DNA of 64,000 nt from Codonopsis lanceolata (GCA_013146195.2 CM028382.1:116077023-116141022), one strand, 5' to 3'; positions 20,006 to 31,880 are shown, numbered from the stretch's first letter. Numbers and translations: made by a program. The notes: generated by a model from the sequence alone, not told the origin.

Positions 20006-20170
20006 TATTCCATTTCTAAAAAAATTAAAATAAAAACGGTTTTTATTTTGAATGAAATAATTTAAAAACTCATCAAATAAAATAAAATTTATGAGATTTC
20101 ATATCATAAAAAATGTATTAATAATTTAAGCTTTTCTGCAACTTAGAGAGGGGTATCAAAAACCAAATGC
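20006..20170. repeat. Right remainder of the ~107-bp tandem array
   Basis: Continues the unit cut at 7043, and includes the AACTCATCAAATAAAATAAAATTTATGAGATTTCAT segment also seen at 6490-6620. It ends around ACTTAGAGAGGGGTATC. Confidence 0.8.
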
Positions 20171-20689
20171 AAATGCAAATAATCTGTTGGGGGGAAGTCA
20201 AGTTGTAATGTTAAAATCCTGACCAAAGTAAATGTCACATATTAATTTTACAGTGATTTTAAAACTCTTGGTTTAAAATCAGGCCAACTATTTTGGACAA
20301 TTTTTTCTTTTTGATATTCATTTACGGATATTAAGTTCTATGAAGAATAATCTATATAGTATTCGACAATGATCAGAACCAAACTTAAAGAAACCGTAAT
20401 TGATTTATAACCAAAAGTTCACACATTTGTGATCTCAAAGAACCCAAGAAAAGCTGTCCAAAGAGGGCCTAAGATTTAACCATCTTGATCAATGGCGTAA
20501 CTTAATATACTGTACAGAGAAACCAAGTCCAAACCCACCAACTAAATAATTGTAATCACATAAGCAACTAACTGTTTGTAATGACAAAAACCAAACGCTG
20601 AAACCCTACAAATTAAACGTGTTTCATAATAACATAACATATTATAGACTAACAAAGAGGCTTTGTACATGCATCCAGTTCCACTTCAT

Positions 20690-21225
20690 CATCAATGAGC
20701 TCTCACCCAAACCTGGTAAAGTTGATTCAACTCATCCTATTATAGACTAACAAAGTGTGTGTACTGAAAAATTGAACCTAGAACGCATAATTTTTTTCAA
20801 ATCCCATAACCCAGAAAAATTAAACCCTTGATTCAACAATGAGCTCTCACCCAAACTTGGTAACGTTGATTCAACTCATCCTATGAGAGACTAACAAAAT
20901 GCGTGTACTGAAAAATTGAACCCACAACATATAAATTTTTTTAAAGCCAGAACCCAGAAATTTTTTAGAGCGTAATCAGATAAATAGAGGCGGTGATTCT
21001 GATATGGGCGGATCTTCAAAAACCAAAAACAAAAACCAAATATGACGAGATAAATAAACCCATGAAAAGGGTGTTCAGCCTAGGGTGTTGATTTTAGCAG
21101 TAGACAAGGTTGCATCCATGGCACAACAACCCAATTCCATAAATAGAGGCGGTGATTCTGATCTAGGCAAAATCAGGCCAAATCCAGATTTTTAAAAACC
21201 AAAAACAAAAATCAAACGAATGATG
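20690..21225. repeat. Direct repeats (144-bp and ~156-bp spaced copies)
   Basis: TGAGCTCTCACCCAAAC...GTTGATTCAACTCATCC occurs at 20696 and 20840, each followed by GACTAACAAA, GTGTACTGAAAAATTGAACC and ACCCAGAAA. A second pair, AAATAGAGGCGGTGATTCTGAT, occurs near 20982 and 21138, followed by AAAACCAAAAACAAAAA. The block looks like partial tandem duplication of an unknown non-coding sequence. Confidence 0.8.
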
Positions 21226-21442
21226 TACTTACAAAGAGTGAGAAATCGACCAAAGAGAGAGATGGCGAGATTGAGAGATAACGAGATATATAAACCAAGG
21301 AAAATGAGATAAGAAGAGAGAGGAAGAGGAGGTTAAGAGAGAGACGGAACAGTTGTGATCTGAATTAATCCTGGTCAGTAATTGTGTTTGATAAAAACCA
21401 ATTTTGGTCAATGATTAACTTTTAAAAACCGACTGATCTCTT

Positions 21443-21447
<5 letters not shown>

Positions 21448-21511
<64 letters not shown>
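21448..21511. repeat. Compound (TA)n(TG)n microsatellite
   Basis: About 13 TA units pass into about 19 TG units. Confidence 0.95.
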
Positions 21512-21514
<3 letters not shown>

Positions 21515-21764
21515 AAACAAGAAAAGTTTAAAAATAAACACTATTTTTAGGACATATGAAGTGGTAAATCAATCACTGCCGAAGTCTTTAGGCTAAGTAG
21601 GGTGGTCAAACTATCTCCCTCGGCTCATGCTATTGCTGGTGAGGGGTGAGCACTGAGCATGCCATTCGATATTGAGCTCATATAAAAGCTAGGTTTTATA
21701 TACACGTTTGACTTATCGGCTTTTTAGCTATTGAGTTAACCTCGAGATTGAATTATTTAGAACA

Positions 21765-22973
21765 CTAGGTTATTACCCGTGCAATGCACGGTTGACTTAG
21801 TATTGTTTATGAAACTTAATTACGTAGATAGAATTTATAAGTTATTTGAATGAACCAACAACAACAAGATGTCCACATAATTAATAAATTCAAAAAAAAA
21901 AGTGAGATCACACTGAATCATCAAACCGAAAATCCATGCAAATTTTGTAGATTTAATTTGTAAGCTATTTCGTAGTGGTTGTTTGTGGTGTTGGTGGAAA
22001 ACGTTTAATCAAATTTGATAAAATCTATTTTAAATTGACCAAGTTTTGGTAAAATAATAAAAATTAAAAACTTCTATCATGAGAATTGAAGAGTCCTAAT
22101 CAAATTAAACTTGTCTAAATCAAATGTGATAAAATCTATCGGGTACAAACTGATTTTGTAAACAAAAAATGGTAAATAAAAAAACTTTTACCATGAGAAT
22201 TGATGAAACACGTTAAAATCATATGTGATAAAATCTATCCGCAAATAAAAAACTTTTACCATGAAAATTTGGAGTACTAATCAAGTGAAACATGTTAAAA
22301 TCAAATGTGATAAAATCTATCTGATATTAACTGATTTTGACAACAAGAAATGGTTTTAAAAAAAACTTTTACCATGTATAAAGGAGTCACCGGTTTTAAA
22401 ATCTATTAGATTTTAATTTTTGGTAGAAAAAAATAATAATTATATAGATATATTTAGTACCATATGCATGATTTTAATAATTTTTGTTTTATTTGCAAAA
22501 AATTGTTTATAATAAGATGATTTTCTAAACTTGTAATAAATAATTAATTTTTTTAATTATAATAATTTGAAGAAAAAACAAAAAAAAAGGTAAATATTCA
22601 AAATTGATCATATAGTCATGTAATTGAAAGATTAAAATCTATGAGAATTGATAAAATATATCCTCAAAAAAAATTACCGTAAAATTGGAGTTCTAATAAA
22701 GTGAAACGTGTTTAAATCAAATGTTATAAAATATATCTGGTATTAACCGATTTTGGAAACAAAAAATGGTAAAAAAACAAAAAAACTTTTATCATATATA
22801 AAGGAGGCACCAGTTTTAAAATCTATCCGGTTTTAATTTTTGATAGGAAAAAAAATTATAAACTTGTATAGAAAGTGACACGTGGAAGCATATAATTCTT
22901 TTAAAACTTTAAACGTACAACAAAAAGTCGTCATGTGGCAACAACGACTTCTATTTTAATAATAGTTGATAGA
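21765..22973 (-). mobile_element. Non-autonomous Helitron candidate A
   Basis: On the minus strand the right end starts A|TCTATCAACTATTATT (22973). The left end shows the hairpin CCGTGC-ATT-GCACGG, 8 nt, CTAG, then T (21764-21785). This matches the Helitron pattern of 5' TC, 3' hairpin and CTRR with insertion between A and T. The 1.2-kb body is AT-rich and non-coding with repeated ATCAAATGTGATAAAATCTATC words. The 3' end is clear. The 5' end is inferred from similarity to the ends near 26279. Confidence 0.6.
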
Positions 22974-23339
22974 TAATTAATATATTAGTGATTAATAATT
23001 AATAAATATAGATTAGTAGAATAACAAATAATATAGAATTATCCAGTGGATAATTTGTATAAATTAAAAATTATGAAAATAAAAAAAGATGGAAATAGAA
23101 GAGTTTTAGTCAAATTAAACTTGTATAAATTATATAGGATAAAATCTAGTTTAATTAAGCGATATTTGAAAAAAATAATACCAAAATCCTAAATCTCTAT
23201 CATAAATTTTCTCGTAAAACTATATCCTAAATCTGTTTTATCATATCAAATTAGTTTTAGGAATTTTATCATATCTAGTTAGAATTAGAATTTTTATCTT
23301 AAACTAATCGATTTTGAAAAAAGAAAAAACTTTTACCAT
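22974..23339. other. AT-rich DNA, nothing recognised
   Basis: Very AT-rich, with TTAATAATTAATA words. It lies between Helitron A and the left inverted arm. No coding signal. Confidence 0.4.
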
Positions 23340-23680
23340 TTCAAAAATGACACATGGCAGCTGTCACGTGGCGGCTTCCTGTCAAATGAGAATTTTTTTA
23401 AAGAATTTTATTTTTCCACGTGTCACCCACTTATAAAAAGTTACTGATAAAAGTTTTACAAATAAAAAATTACGGATAAAAAAATTGATTCATTTGATTT
23501 TTATACAGTTAGTTTAAGATAAATCTTACTGTTAGTTTATGTTAAGTTTTTTTTTTTTGCAAATAGATTTTATTCATTTGGTGATAATTTTTTTTATTCA
23601 TTTGATTTTATACAGTTAGTTTAGGATAAGATTTTATCACATTTGATTTAAATTTTTACTGATAAAAATATTTTTGATTT
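23340..23680 (+). repeat. Left arm of inverted repeats around the UGT pseudogene
   Basis: GTCACGTGGCGGCTT, then AATTTTTTTAA, CCACGTGTCACCC and CTTATAAA in this order match the reverse complement of 26150-26240 (AAGAGGGTGACACGTGG... GCCGCCACGTAG). Further in, TAGTTTAGGATAA...ATCACATTTGATTT mirrors AAATCAAATGTGATAAA at 26127-26145. The arm is an imperfect inverted copy about 300 bp long. It is related to the 5'-terminal part of Helitron A. Confidence 0.65.
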
Positions 23681-24189
23681 AATATAAAATATTTTATTAT
23701 GTAAACATTATCTCAAACTTAAAGATTCTATCAAATCTCCTAATATCATGCTATCTCCTAATATTTTCTACATATATATTCAAATTATGTATTTTATGAT
23801 TTAGAAAATAGTAAAAAAATTATTTCAAATCTATCTATTAACTATTACTAAAACAAACACCATAATCTGTTAATAGATAAAAGTTTTACAGATAAAAAAT
23901 TACTAATAAATTTTTTAAAACTAATCTTAAAATTACAGATAAATAAAACCAGATAGATTTTTAAACTAGTTATAAAAAAATATATTCAATTTCCTACTAT
24001 TTCAAGTTTTATTTATTTTAAATTTAAGATATAAAGTATTCAATTGTTAACTATTTTAAATTACTAACTATTCTGATAAATTTAAGAAACTATTAATTTC
24101 ATTATTTTATTTTATTTTGAAATAAATTCAATTGATCCAGTTGTAGTTGGTTAAATAAATTTGAAATTCATAAGCAAAAAGAAAAAAGG

Positions 24190-24365
24190 TAAACAAAATA
24201 GTTGTAAACGCAGCATATTTCTAAAACGCTTAAAATTGGAGCGTTTTAAAACGCTGCACATTTTTTAAACGATGCGTTTTAAAACGCTGCATTGAAAAAC
24301 TTTTAAAGAGAAAACGCTATGTTTTTTACCAACGTTTTGGTCAAAACGCTCCACCAAACAAACAC
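24190..24365. repeat. Palindromic AAAACGCT repeat cluster
   Basis: The 14-bp palindrome GCGTTTTAAAACGC occurs at 24241-24254 and 24274-24287. Several more half-sites lie around it (AAAACGCTTAAAATTGGAGCG, CAAAACGCTCC). The tail CCACCAAACAAACACTTAA suggests one end of a MITE-like sequence. The other end was not found. Confidence 0.55.
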
Positions 24366-24521
24366 TTAACATTATAAAAAGCATTAGCATTCTAATTGAG
24401 GAAATTGAATGATTTTGTTACTACTACAATCTCGTTGGTCGCACACCAAATACTCTAGACTTCAATGTCTAATTAGTCTCGTCAATAGAAGCATTACACT
24501 GAATACAATTATTCATATTTA

Positions 24522-25915
24522 TCAAGAAAAAGACACATTATTTTGGCTGGCATCTCTATGAAGCTTGGTCCTCATCACCATTGTTGCATCCAAAAACTCA
24601 TCCATGGCTTTTACAGAAGATCCTTTAAAACCCTCCACATTTTTTGAGGCATTCTCAATTATCTCCTTAACCTCTCTAGCTTTTCTCTTCATCTTTATCC
24701 CATTCATTACCAACTCTATCTTCTCCACTATCCCCTCACTTGTAACCTCACATTGACACCCATTACCCACCCCAACACAAACCCCTATCTCTTTCACCAA
24801 CATCTTTGCATTATAAGGCTGATCACCAGCTATCAACCACGAAATCATCGGCACACCATTGCTAAGATCCTCGAGCACCGAGTTCCACCCACAATGGCTT
24901 AGAAATGCACCAATAGAATCGTGAGACAATATTTCCTTATGAGGTGCCCATTCTTTAACTATTAGCCCTCGCTTACTTTCTCGAATCCTCTCCTCAAACC
25001 CATTTGGCAACCATTCCATTTCGTCCAATGATTTGTTCGCAGTTTGACTCGACATAGTTGGCCTAACTACCCAAATAAAATTTTTGCCACTATCCTCGAT
25101 TGCTTTTGCCAATTGTTTGGTTTGACCGTTTGAGACACCGAGGGGGTGTGTTGCGACCCAAACGCCACGTAAAGTACAGAGCCTTTAGCCTTTGTATTGA
25201 GCCATGTCATGCAAATACTTGACATGACATTGATTTCTTTTCCATCGCTAGAATTGTTTCTAGCTATAGGAAGTATAGGCCCAATGGACCATATGGGGCA
25301 ACAAAATTGCTCCCTAAAATAGGTCAAACCAATATGATCAAGCTCCTCTATTGTGTTCAAAAGCATCCCATCACTATCGCCCCATTCCTTAAGCATGTTT
25401 TGACCAAACAACCATGGTTCTGAATGAGCCTTAAGCTCATCGGCAAGGTCCCTAACGTGAAACCGACGATTTTCTGGAAACCCAGGGAGTGACATTTCAC
25501 CAGAGCTTGTTTGCTTAGTGTGTGGTAGGTTTAGCCAAGTAGAGTGATACACAGCCATGCCATAACCTCCACCAGCATTAAATATAGCATGAAAAACACT
25601 AAACTCATGAGCAACCTCTGCCGACCACCCAAAGAACATGTCAGATATAACACATAGTGGCGGTTGGCCGCATTGCTCATCAACCAGGATTGAAATGAGT
25701 CATCGGAAGGCTGGTTTGAGAGACCGAGAGGATTCGAGAAGGCGGAGTATGAGGAGTGAGGGGAGAGTCTCGGTGGATTCGATGTTGGGAGGGAGACCGT
25801 AAGCGGAGCTATTAAAAGGGATTTCAAGGAGGCGAATGGAGGAGTCTAGAGGGAGAGAAGATTGGAGTTTCTTGATGTTGAGAGGAGTGTTTATGAAGTT
25901 TATTTGGTAACCCTT
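24522..25915 (-). pseudogene. UDP-glycosyltransferase pseudogene, 5'-truncated
   Basis: About 460 codons of a plant family-1 glycosyltransferase, most like the UGT92A subgroup. These enzymes transfer sugar from UDP-sugar to small molecules in the cytosol. The N-terminal domain begins abruptly at KGYQINFINTPLN (25915), so roughly the first 35 residues, including the usual catalytic His, are missing. The C-terminal half holds the 44-residue PSPG donor-binding box from WAPHKEILSH through HCGWNS to DQ (about 24950-24825), complete with Trp, HCGWNS and the final Gln. Lesions: TGA at about 25697 and a frame change at about 25100 between VLYVAFGSQ and MAKAIEDSGKNF. The 5' end abuts a Helitron-like repeat, and the 3' end is normal with a stop at 24522. 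It is non-functional. Confidence 0.9.
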
Positions 25916-25924
25916 TTACAGTGA

Positions 25925-26279
25925 TAATGATGAGATAAAATTTACTAAACTAATCGTAACTTTGAAATCAATTGTGATAAAATATATCCGTATAAAAACT
26001 TATCCTAACTAACTGTAAAATCAAATGTGATAAAAACTAACTTTTTATCTCTAAAACTTTGAAATCAATTGTGATAATATCAAACTTATCATAACTAACC
26101 ATATAAAATTTATCCTAAACTAATTACAAAATCAAATGTGATAAAACTTTTATGAGTAAAATAAAAAAAAACTACAATTTATAAGAGGGTGACACGTGGC
26201 ATCACATAATTTTTTTAATTTTTTTTACATTTTACATAAAGCCGCCACGTAGCAGTAGCGACTTCTGTTTTAGTTATAA
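25925..26279 (-). repeat. Right arm: Helitron-5'-like repeat next to the UGT fragment
   Basis: Repeated AAATCAAATGTGATAAAA words, then GAGGGTGACACGTGGCATC and GCCGCCACGTAGCAGTAGCGACTTCTGTTTTA. These match the right end of Helitron A (22870-22973) in the same orientation and the left arm (23340-23680) in inverse orientation. The Helitron at 26280 interrupts its outer end. Across that insertion the sequence would continue with AATTAATAGA at 30493-30507 and read, on the minus strand, TCTATTAATTTATTAATTA as a 5' terminus. Confidence 0.6.
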
Positions 26280-26899
26280 CTAGTGATGCACCCGTGCGTT
26301 GCACGATTTGTACTTAGGTGTAAAATCATATACCCAATCAAAGTTGAATAATATGCAATTAAAAAGTTTAAAATGAGCAAAATAAATAAAAATTGATAAA
26401 CAGTAAAATCAAAGAAAATCACATAAATTTTTTTAAAAGTTATTATAAATTTTAAAAATACTTCTTTATATATAATATTTTTCGTTGAAAATGTACGATT
26501 ATTACAACTATTACAATCACATAAAAAATTCAAAGACCCTTAAAAAATTCAAAGAAGTCTGACGTTAGACACTTTTATTTATATACATTTCGTAAAATAC
26601 CATCAGCGTAAACGGTCTTTTTTGAAATTTGGATCGAATTCTATGATCAGATGGTGTCAGTGATATTTTTGAAATAAAACAGCACCACCAGAATGACCAT
26701 TTAAAAGAACTCGACATTCTAAAATTCTAAAACATGGTTTGTTAACCTTGTAATAATTAATCACGTGCTAATATATAACCCAAGGAAATGGTCAATGTTA
26801 CGAAGCAACATTAATGAAGTTCCAACCTTCAAATTCAACTCATGATTTAGGATTCCAAAACATGAAATTTCATTTAAAAACTTTATAAATATCTATATC

Positions 26900-27430
26900 G
26901 TTCAAAAGATCAACGTTTATATCAAAATGACACGAAAAATCTGAGCTCAAACACAATCTTCCCTTTGAATTGTTCTTCAATACCACGTAATCATTTATTG
27001 AATTAACCACATCAAGAGTCGGATGTAGAATAACTCTCTTTTCCAAAAACGATGAATCATCGGGACTGCTTCCAAATGAAGGATATGTGCTTTATACAAT
27101 TGGAGCGATTGGATTGTTGAATTCATTAAGCAGCAATTGGTTGAGAATATCAACATAAGCACAATTATCATTTGGTTCACCAATTTTACCATCACAAATC
27201 TTCGCAATTCAATCAACAAAAAATTTCAATTATTCGGAACTCTTATTGGACTCATACTTTGTATCTTATATTCATTGTCAACCTCAATACATGTTAATCT
27301 CCCTAGAAATACAATGAATTAATAATGGGATGAACTATATCTTGTGTACTTCCTTTTGGAATCACATGCAATATCTGTCAAAAATCTCCACCAAACACAA
27401 TTGTCTTATCTCCAAATAGAATATTAGAAT
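26900..27430 (-). pseudogene. Helitron Pif1-like helicase fragment
   Basis: The minus-strand reading from 27430 gives LFGDKTIVFGGDF, a stop, QILHVIPKGSTQDIV and HPIINSLYF. This is the Walker-B-like block of Helitron helicases (FGGDFRQ with the Arg codon mutated). After a frame change it gives IGEPNDNCAYVDIL, NPIAPIV and then VILHPTLDVVNSIND, the next conserved segments in the same order. At least three stops and one or more frameshifts are present. The N-terminal Rep nuclease and helicase motif I are not seen. Confidence 0.8.
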
Positions 27431-27921
27431 ATCATATACTTAAATAAAACTGAACATATCAATAGAATATCATATACTTAAATAAAACTTAATATATCAA
27501 TAGAATATCGTATACTTAAATAAAACTGAATATATCGATAGAATATCATATACTTCAATAAAATTGAATATAATATGCAATTAAGAACTTTAATGTGAAC
27601 AAAATAAAAAAAATGACACTAAAAATAAAGCTAGAAAATCACATATATTTGAAAAAATTATTATAAATTTTGGAATACTGCTTTATATATAATATTTATC
27701 ATTGAAAACATACGATTATTACTTTTAATTATAGAAGTGGTGGTTTTAAAGCATGAAATTGTATTTACCATTGCATATGACATAAACTATATTTTGAATT
27801 GCTAATTTTAAAACAACGAGATAATCTTTCTTGCTATCAAATAAAAGCATCAAAAAAAAAATTACATTTAAATGTTGGATTGGTAATTTTCAAATAACCT
27901 TAAAAAAGCACAAATGTTTAT

Positions 27922-27922
27922 G

Positions 27923-27992
<70 letters not shown>
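27922..27992. repeat. (TA)n microsatellite
   Basis: About 35 TA units, lying inside the decayed Helitron. Confidence 0.95.
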
Positions 27993-27996
<4 letters not shown>

Positions 27997-30507
27997 TAGT
28001 CAAATATCAAATTGCTTGTTATATCCAATAAAAAAAGGAATTGAAGTCGAAATAATAGACTCTAAACAGAACATCCAACATTAAAATGTTAGGAATAATA
28101 TATTATGCAACATAATTTTTATACAACTATTCAAATAATTCAATAACAAAAGTTATTGAGTCTAGATTCTTAGTGTGCCTTGGGAGAAGTCCTATAACAA
28201 ATAGTTGATATTTAGCTAAATCTCCTTCCTTTTTTCGGAATATGTAGCTTCATCATTCCCCAATAAACCTTAACATTGAATACCTTCAAACCATTTCACA
28301 GTTAAGTTTCTTAGATTTCCTTTTTATTTTTTTTAAATAAAATTTTGAGAGAAATTTGTATGATACAAATTTGAATTTTTGATTATTATTAAAAAATTGA
28401 GAGTTTAATTTAACTAAGTATGGAAAATATACAGATCTTATAGTTAATTAAATATATCCAAGTACATATCAATAAGCATCTTTACTTTAAAAAACAATTG
28501 ATAAAAATAGAAACTTAGATCTATCATATATGAAAAAAAATTTAAGCATATGATTTTTTTTCCAATTTTTTTTTCAAAATGGATAAAAGAAATCTGATCC
28601 CAATTTTTTATGTTGGACATTTGTTTTGTAAATTTAATTTTGACAAAAATGGAAAAATAAACATCAATTATGCACTTTTTGACTTCGGATCTGATGAAAA
28701 TGGAGAAAAACATCCTAGATGTGTATATTTTGATAAATATTTGTAAAATTAAAGTTCAAATTAACATTGGCCTATTTCCAATTAAGTTGAATAAATATAT
28801 ATCTTTTGCAAACTAACTTTAATAGGTTAATATTTTTTACAAATATTAGACCTGAATTTTTAAACTTGTAGGCTGGACAAATATACTAAGATTTTTATTT
28901 GTTAATTTAGACATGAATTTTTAAACATGTAGGCTAGTCTTGTCATCTCTCTCACCCCTTGGGTCAGATATATATTTATTTTCTTATAAATTTGTCAATT
29001 ATTTATTCAATATAACCTTAGCCTATGTCCTATATATAGATTTCACATATAAAATTGTTTTAATTTTTATAAGTATTAGACGGTTAAACACAAAATATTT
29101 GAATGACAATAGGAGTAGTGCATATGCTGATACTTTATACAATTATTATTTTTCTGGATTATTACCATTATCGGTGGCAAATAAATGTTAAGAGTAAATT
29201 TATTGTAGATACTCGGTTACTAATTTGTCTTTTCTATATACTAATTTATATGAAATTGTCTGTAAATTTCATAATATATATGTCATAATTATGTATGTTT
29301 ATATTACTGTTGTATGGAGTAAATTATTTGAAATCTGGCTGTTATATAATTTATTGATATTATTGATATATAAACTTGTTATAAAATATAGAAACCATTT
29401 TTTTAAAATAATGAAAATATCTAAGCACCTCGAACAACAAACTGGTTCTAAAAAACTTTAAATTTTATAACTATAAGAATCTAAAATTTATAAGAATGAA
29501 GAAGAATTAAACTTTTCATAAAACTACTCATATTACTCATAAATTAAGCTTCAAAACATCTAAACAAAATGATTTGTTTCAAAATATTTATTGCATTTAG
29601 TTTATACACTTCATATGGTTGCAAATAACTATGGTTGACAATCATTTTATATACTCCTTAGAGAAACATTAATTTAATGCATGTGTTCTTTTACTAATTT
29701 GTCTTTGTCTATTAATAAATTTATTTGACATTCATCTTTTATATTTCTTAGTACATCGATGAATAATTTTTAAATAAAGTTAGTTAAAATATTAAAGTCA
29801 TCATGAGGTAATGATAATATTCCATGTTGAACAATACATTAGTTAGTAAGACTGTTAATATTAATGTAATTTGTTTTTTACTAAACGAAAAAAATATTAT
29901 CATTATTTTTTACGTTTGCGAAAAATATTTCTTTAGTAAACCATTAACTAATTTATTAGTGATGGGAAGTAACTATGTTAGTTTGATTTATGATTTTAAA
30001 CTGATTTGAATAATACTATATTGTAATTATTTATCAAGACTATTATTAATAATGGTGGCAAATAATTTATATTGAATCGACTGTTTCATTATTTAATCTT
30101 ATTTTTGAGAGTTTATATTACAGTGGTGAAGATTTAGAAGTCAATATGTCAATTACAAATGTAAAAATATTAAATTAAAAAAAAGAAATCTGAAATCGGA
30201 TATAAAATAAATTATTCAATATTTGATATTATTTTGATATTTTATTTTTGTCATTTCGTAAATCATATTGAACTATATTAAATGTTATACAATTTGTTTA
30301 CATTAAATGCACTAAAGATATTTGTAAAGTTATTTGAATTTGAAGAGTTGTTGTCAACTTTATTAATTGATTTTCATTTCAATTTCCAAAAAATATAACA
30401 AATATACAAATTATAAATGTTTCTAAATTTGGAAAATCACTTTTAGCGGGATATTTCCATTACTTGCTACTCTCCTTTTATATATGTATAGATTAATAAA
30501 TTAATAG

Positions 30508-31280
30508 ATTACCAATGAAGCTATGAATTTGATTTAATATAGCTGTGAGTAATTATTACTCTCAATCATATGTGATAGATTTTATCTCTTCAATTCATGA
30601 TCACATTCAATTAAAAAATATCTCTCTAATGCAACCGTGAATTTGATTTCACGTGTCGCATGTCTCACCACTAAAATCAAATTTGTCCAAAAATAAACAA
30701 GAAATTGGAAAAGTTTTGAAAAAAATGTTGACTAAAATATATTCACGTCCTCAACAAGATTGTGAAAACTGTGAAAATAAATTAGTTAACACGTTATATC
30801 CACAACCATTATCCACGAATGCATTAAAAAAATTCAAATAATATGTAAATTCTATATCGCACTCAAATTTTTCCACGTTTACATGTGCATTAGTGATGCT
30901 CTTAGTTTGACTCTAGATTTGTCAAATAAACTTATATATTTATATCCATAATGTGCGTATCAGGATTTATGTTTTTTTTTGTTGAAATTAGTAACAATTT
31001 TGCGAAAAGTAATTAGTTTAAAATAAATGTATTGAGCTCAATTAGTCAAAATTTATCATTCTCAAAAAGTTCACATATGATGCTTACACTTGAGCATAAG
31101 GATTTCTAAATGAGCCGAACTCGAGCTCTCCTTCTAAAAGTTGGTGTCGACGCGATCTTAATCACAAGGATCGCAAATGAACTTGATCTTGAGTTCCTCT
31201 TCCAAAGTTCAGCTCAAGCGTGTATAATTTTGTTGAGTTTGATATGGGTTCTCTGACCTCCATTTAATAGTTTAAGATTT
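30508..31280. other. AT-rich intergenic DNA
   Basis: A short ORF (30653-30841) has no recognisable domain. Nothing else is supported. From about 31200 the sequence begins to resemble an old LTR end; see the PBS-like entry. Confidence 0.4.
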
Positions 31281-31530
31281 TATATGAGTTGATTATTTAA
31301 CATGGCATCAGAGTTTTGCCTTTGACAAGGTTTGGGGTTCAAGTCTTCGAGTCATCGGTGCATGTTGTGACCCTATTTGGTTTGGGATGCCGTGGGGAGA
31401 CATATTTGTTTGTCTTCGCAGGTTCTTGGTTTGGGATGCCATGGGGAGGCATATTTGTTTATCTTTCTAGATTTTACGTTTGGATGGGTCATGCATGAAG
31501 AGGAGTGTTGAGTTTGACAGCGGTTGAACT
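31200..31530 (+). repeat. LTR-retrotransposon relic with PBS-like site and 49-bp repeat
   Basis: ATGGCATCAGAG at 31302-31313 is one base off the tRNA-Met PBS word TGGTATCAGAG. It follows GATTATTTAAC, a usual LTR ending, and precedes GGTTCAAGTCTTCGAGTC. Downstream a 49-bp unit (TTTGGGATGCCGTGGGGAGACATATTTG) is present twice, at 31381 and 31430. It appears to be an older element into which the Copia element was later inserted. Confidence 0.5.
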
Positions 31531-31532
31531 AA

Positions 31533-31537
31533 CAATG
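31533..31537. repeat. Target-site duplication CAATG, left copy
   Basis: CAATG at the 5' LTR boundary is repeated at 36758-36762 directly after the 3' LTR. Confidence 0.95.
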
Positions 31538-31821
31538 TAATATAGATGTATCCACAGATCATACATCTAACATCAAAAATACAACTGAAAAAGAGAAGGG
31601 TGTCGGGTGTACATCTAATGAAACTTAGATGATAGATTGCATGTTAGTCAGTGATGTCATGATGATGTCATAGGCAGTTAAGTTGTTAGATCTAAACATG
31701 TATTAATACACTCTCTCTTGAAAAGCAATCAGTAAGAGAGAAATCGTGAAGAATGAATTCAACAATGGAGAACAGTTAATCTTCATTGCATTCTCTTGTT
31801 TCATCTGTTCAAAATATATTA
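31538..31821 (+). repeat. 5' LTR of Copia element
   Basis: TAATATAGATG...AATATATTA, 284 bp. The PBS begins at the very next base. It differs from the 3' LTR only within the first ~40 bp (T/C in ACAGA[T/C]CAT and T/G in AACA[T/G]CAA). Confidence 0.95.
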
Positions 31822-31833
31822 TGGTATCAGAGC
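31822..31833 (+). other. Primer binding site, initiator tRNA-Met
   Basis: TGGTATCAGAGC, the standard Copia PBS complementary to the 3' end of initiator tRNA-Met, with no spacer after the LTR. Confidence 0.92.
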
Positions 31834-31880
31834 AATAATACTTTTGCTTCCGCATTTACTCGAACACCTGATCTGCAATA

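Larger units (their letters stand above)
26280..30492 (-). mobile_element. Decayed Helitron with helicase remnant
   Basis: On the minus strand it begins A|TCTATACATATATAAAAGG (30492), a common plant Helitron 5' sequence, and ends with the hairpin CGTGC-AAC-GCACG, 9 nt, CTAG (26280-26283), then T. Length is 4.2 kb. Near its 3' side lie remains of the Pif1-family helicase. The rest is AT-rich, with a long TA microsatellite at 27922-27992 and no intact Rep domain. Helitrons have no TSD and insert between A and T, which is met here (A26279/T30493). Confidence 0.75.

Noticed and set aside
21229..21411. Minus-strand 60-codon ORF as a gene start
   Set aside because: Ser/Leu-rich and short, with no supporting splice site or promoter; located in repeated DNA.
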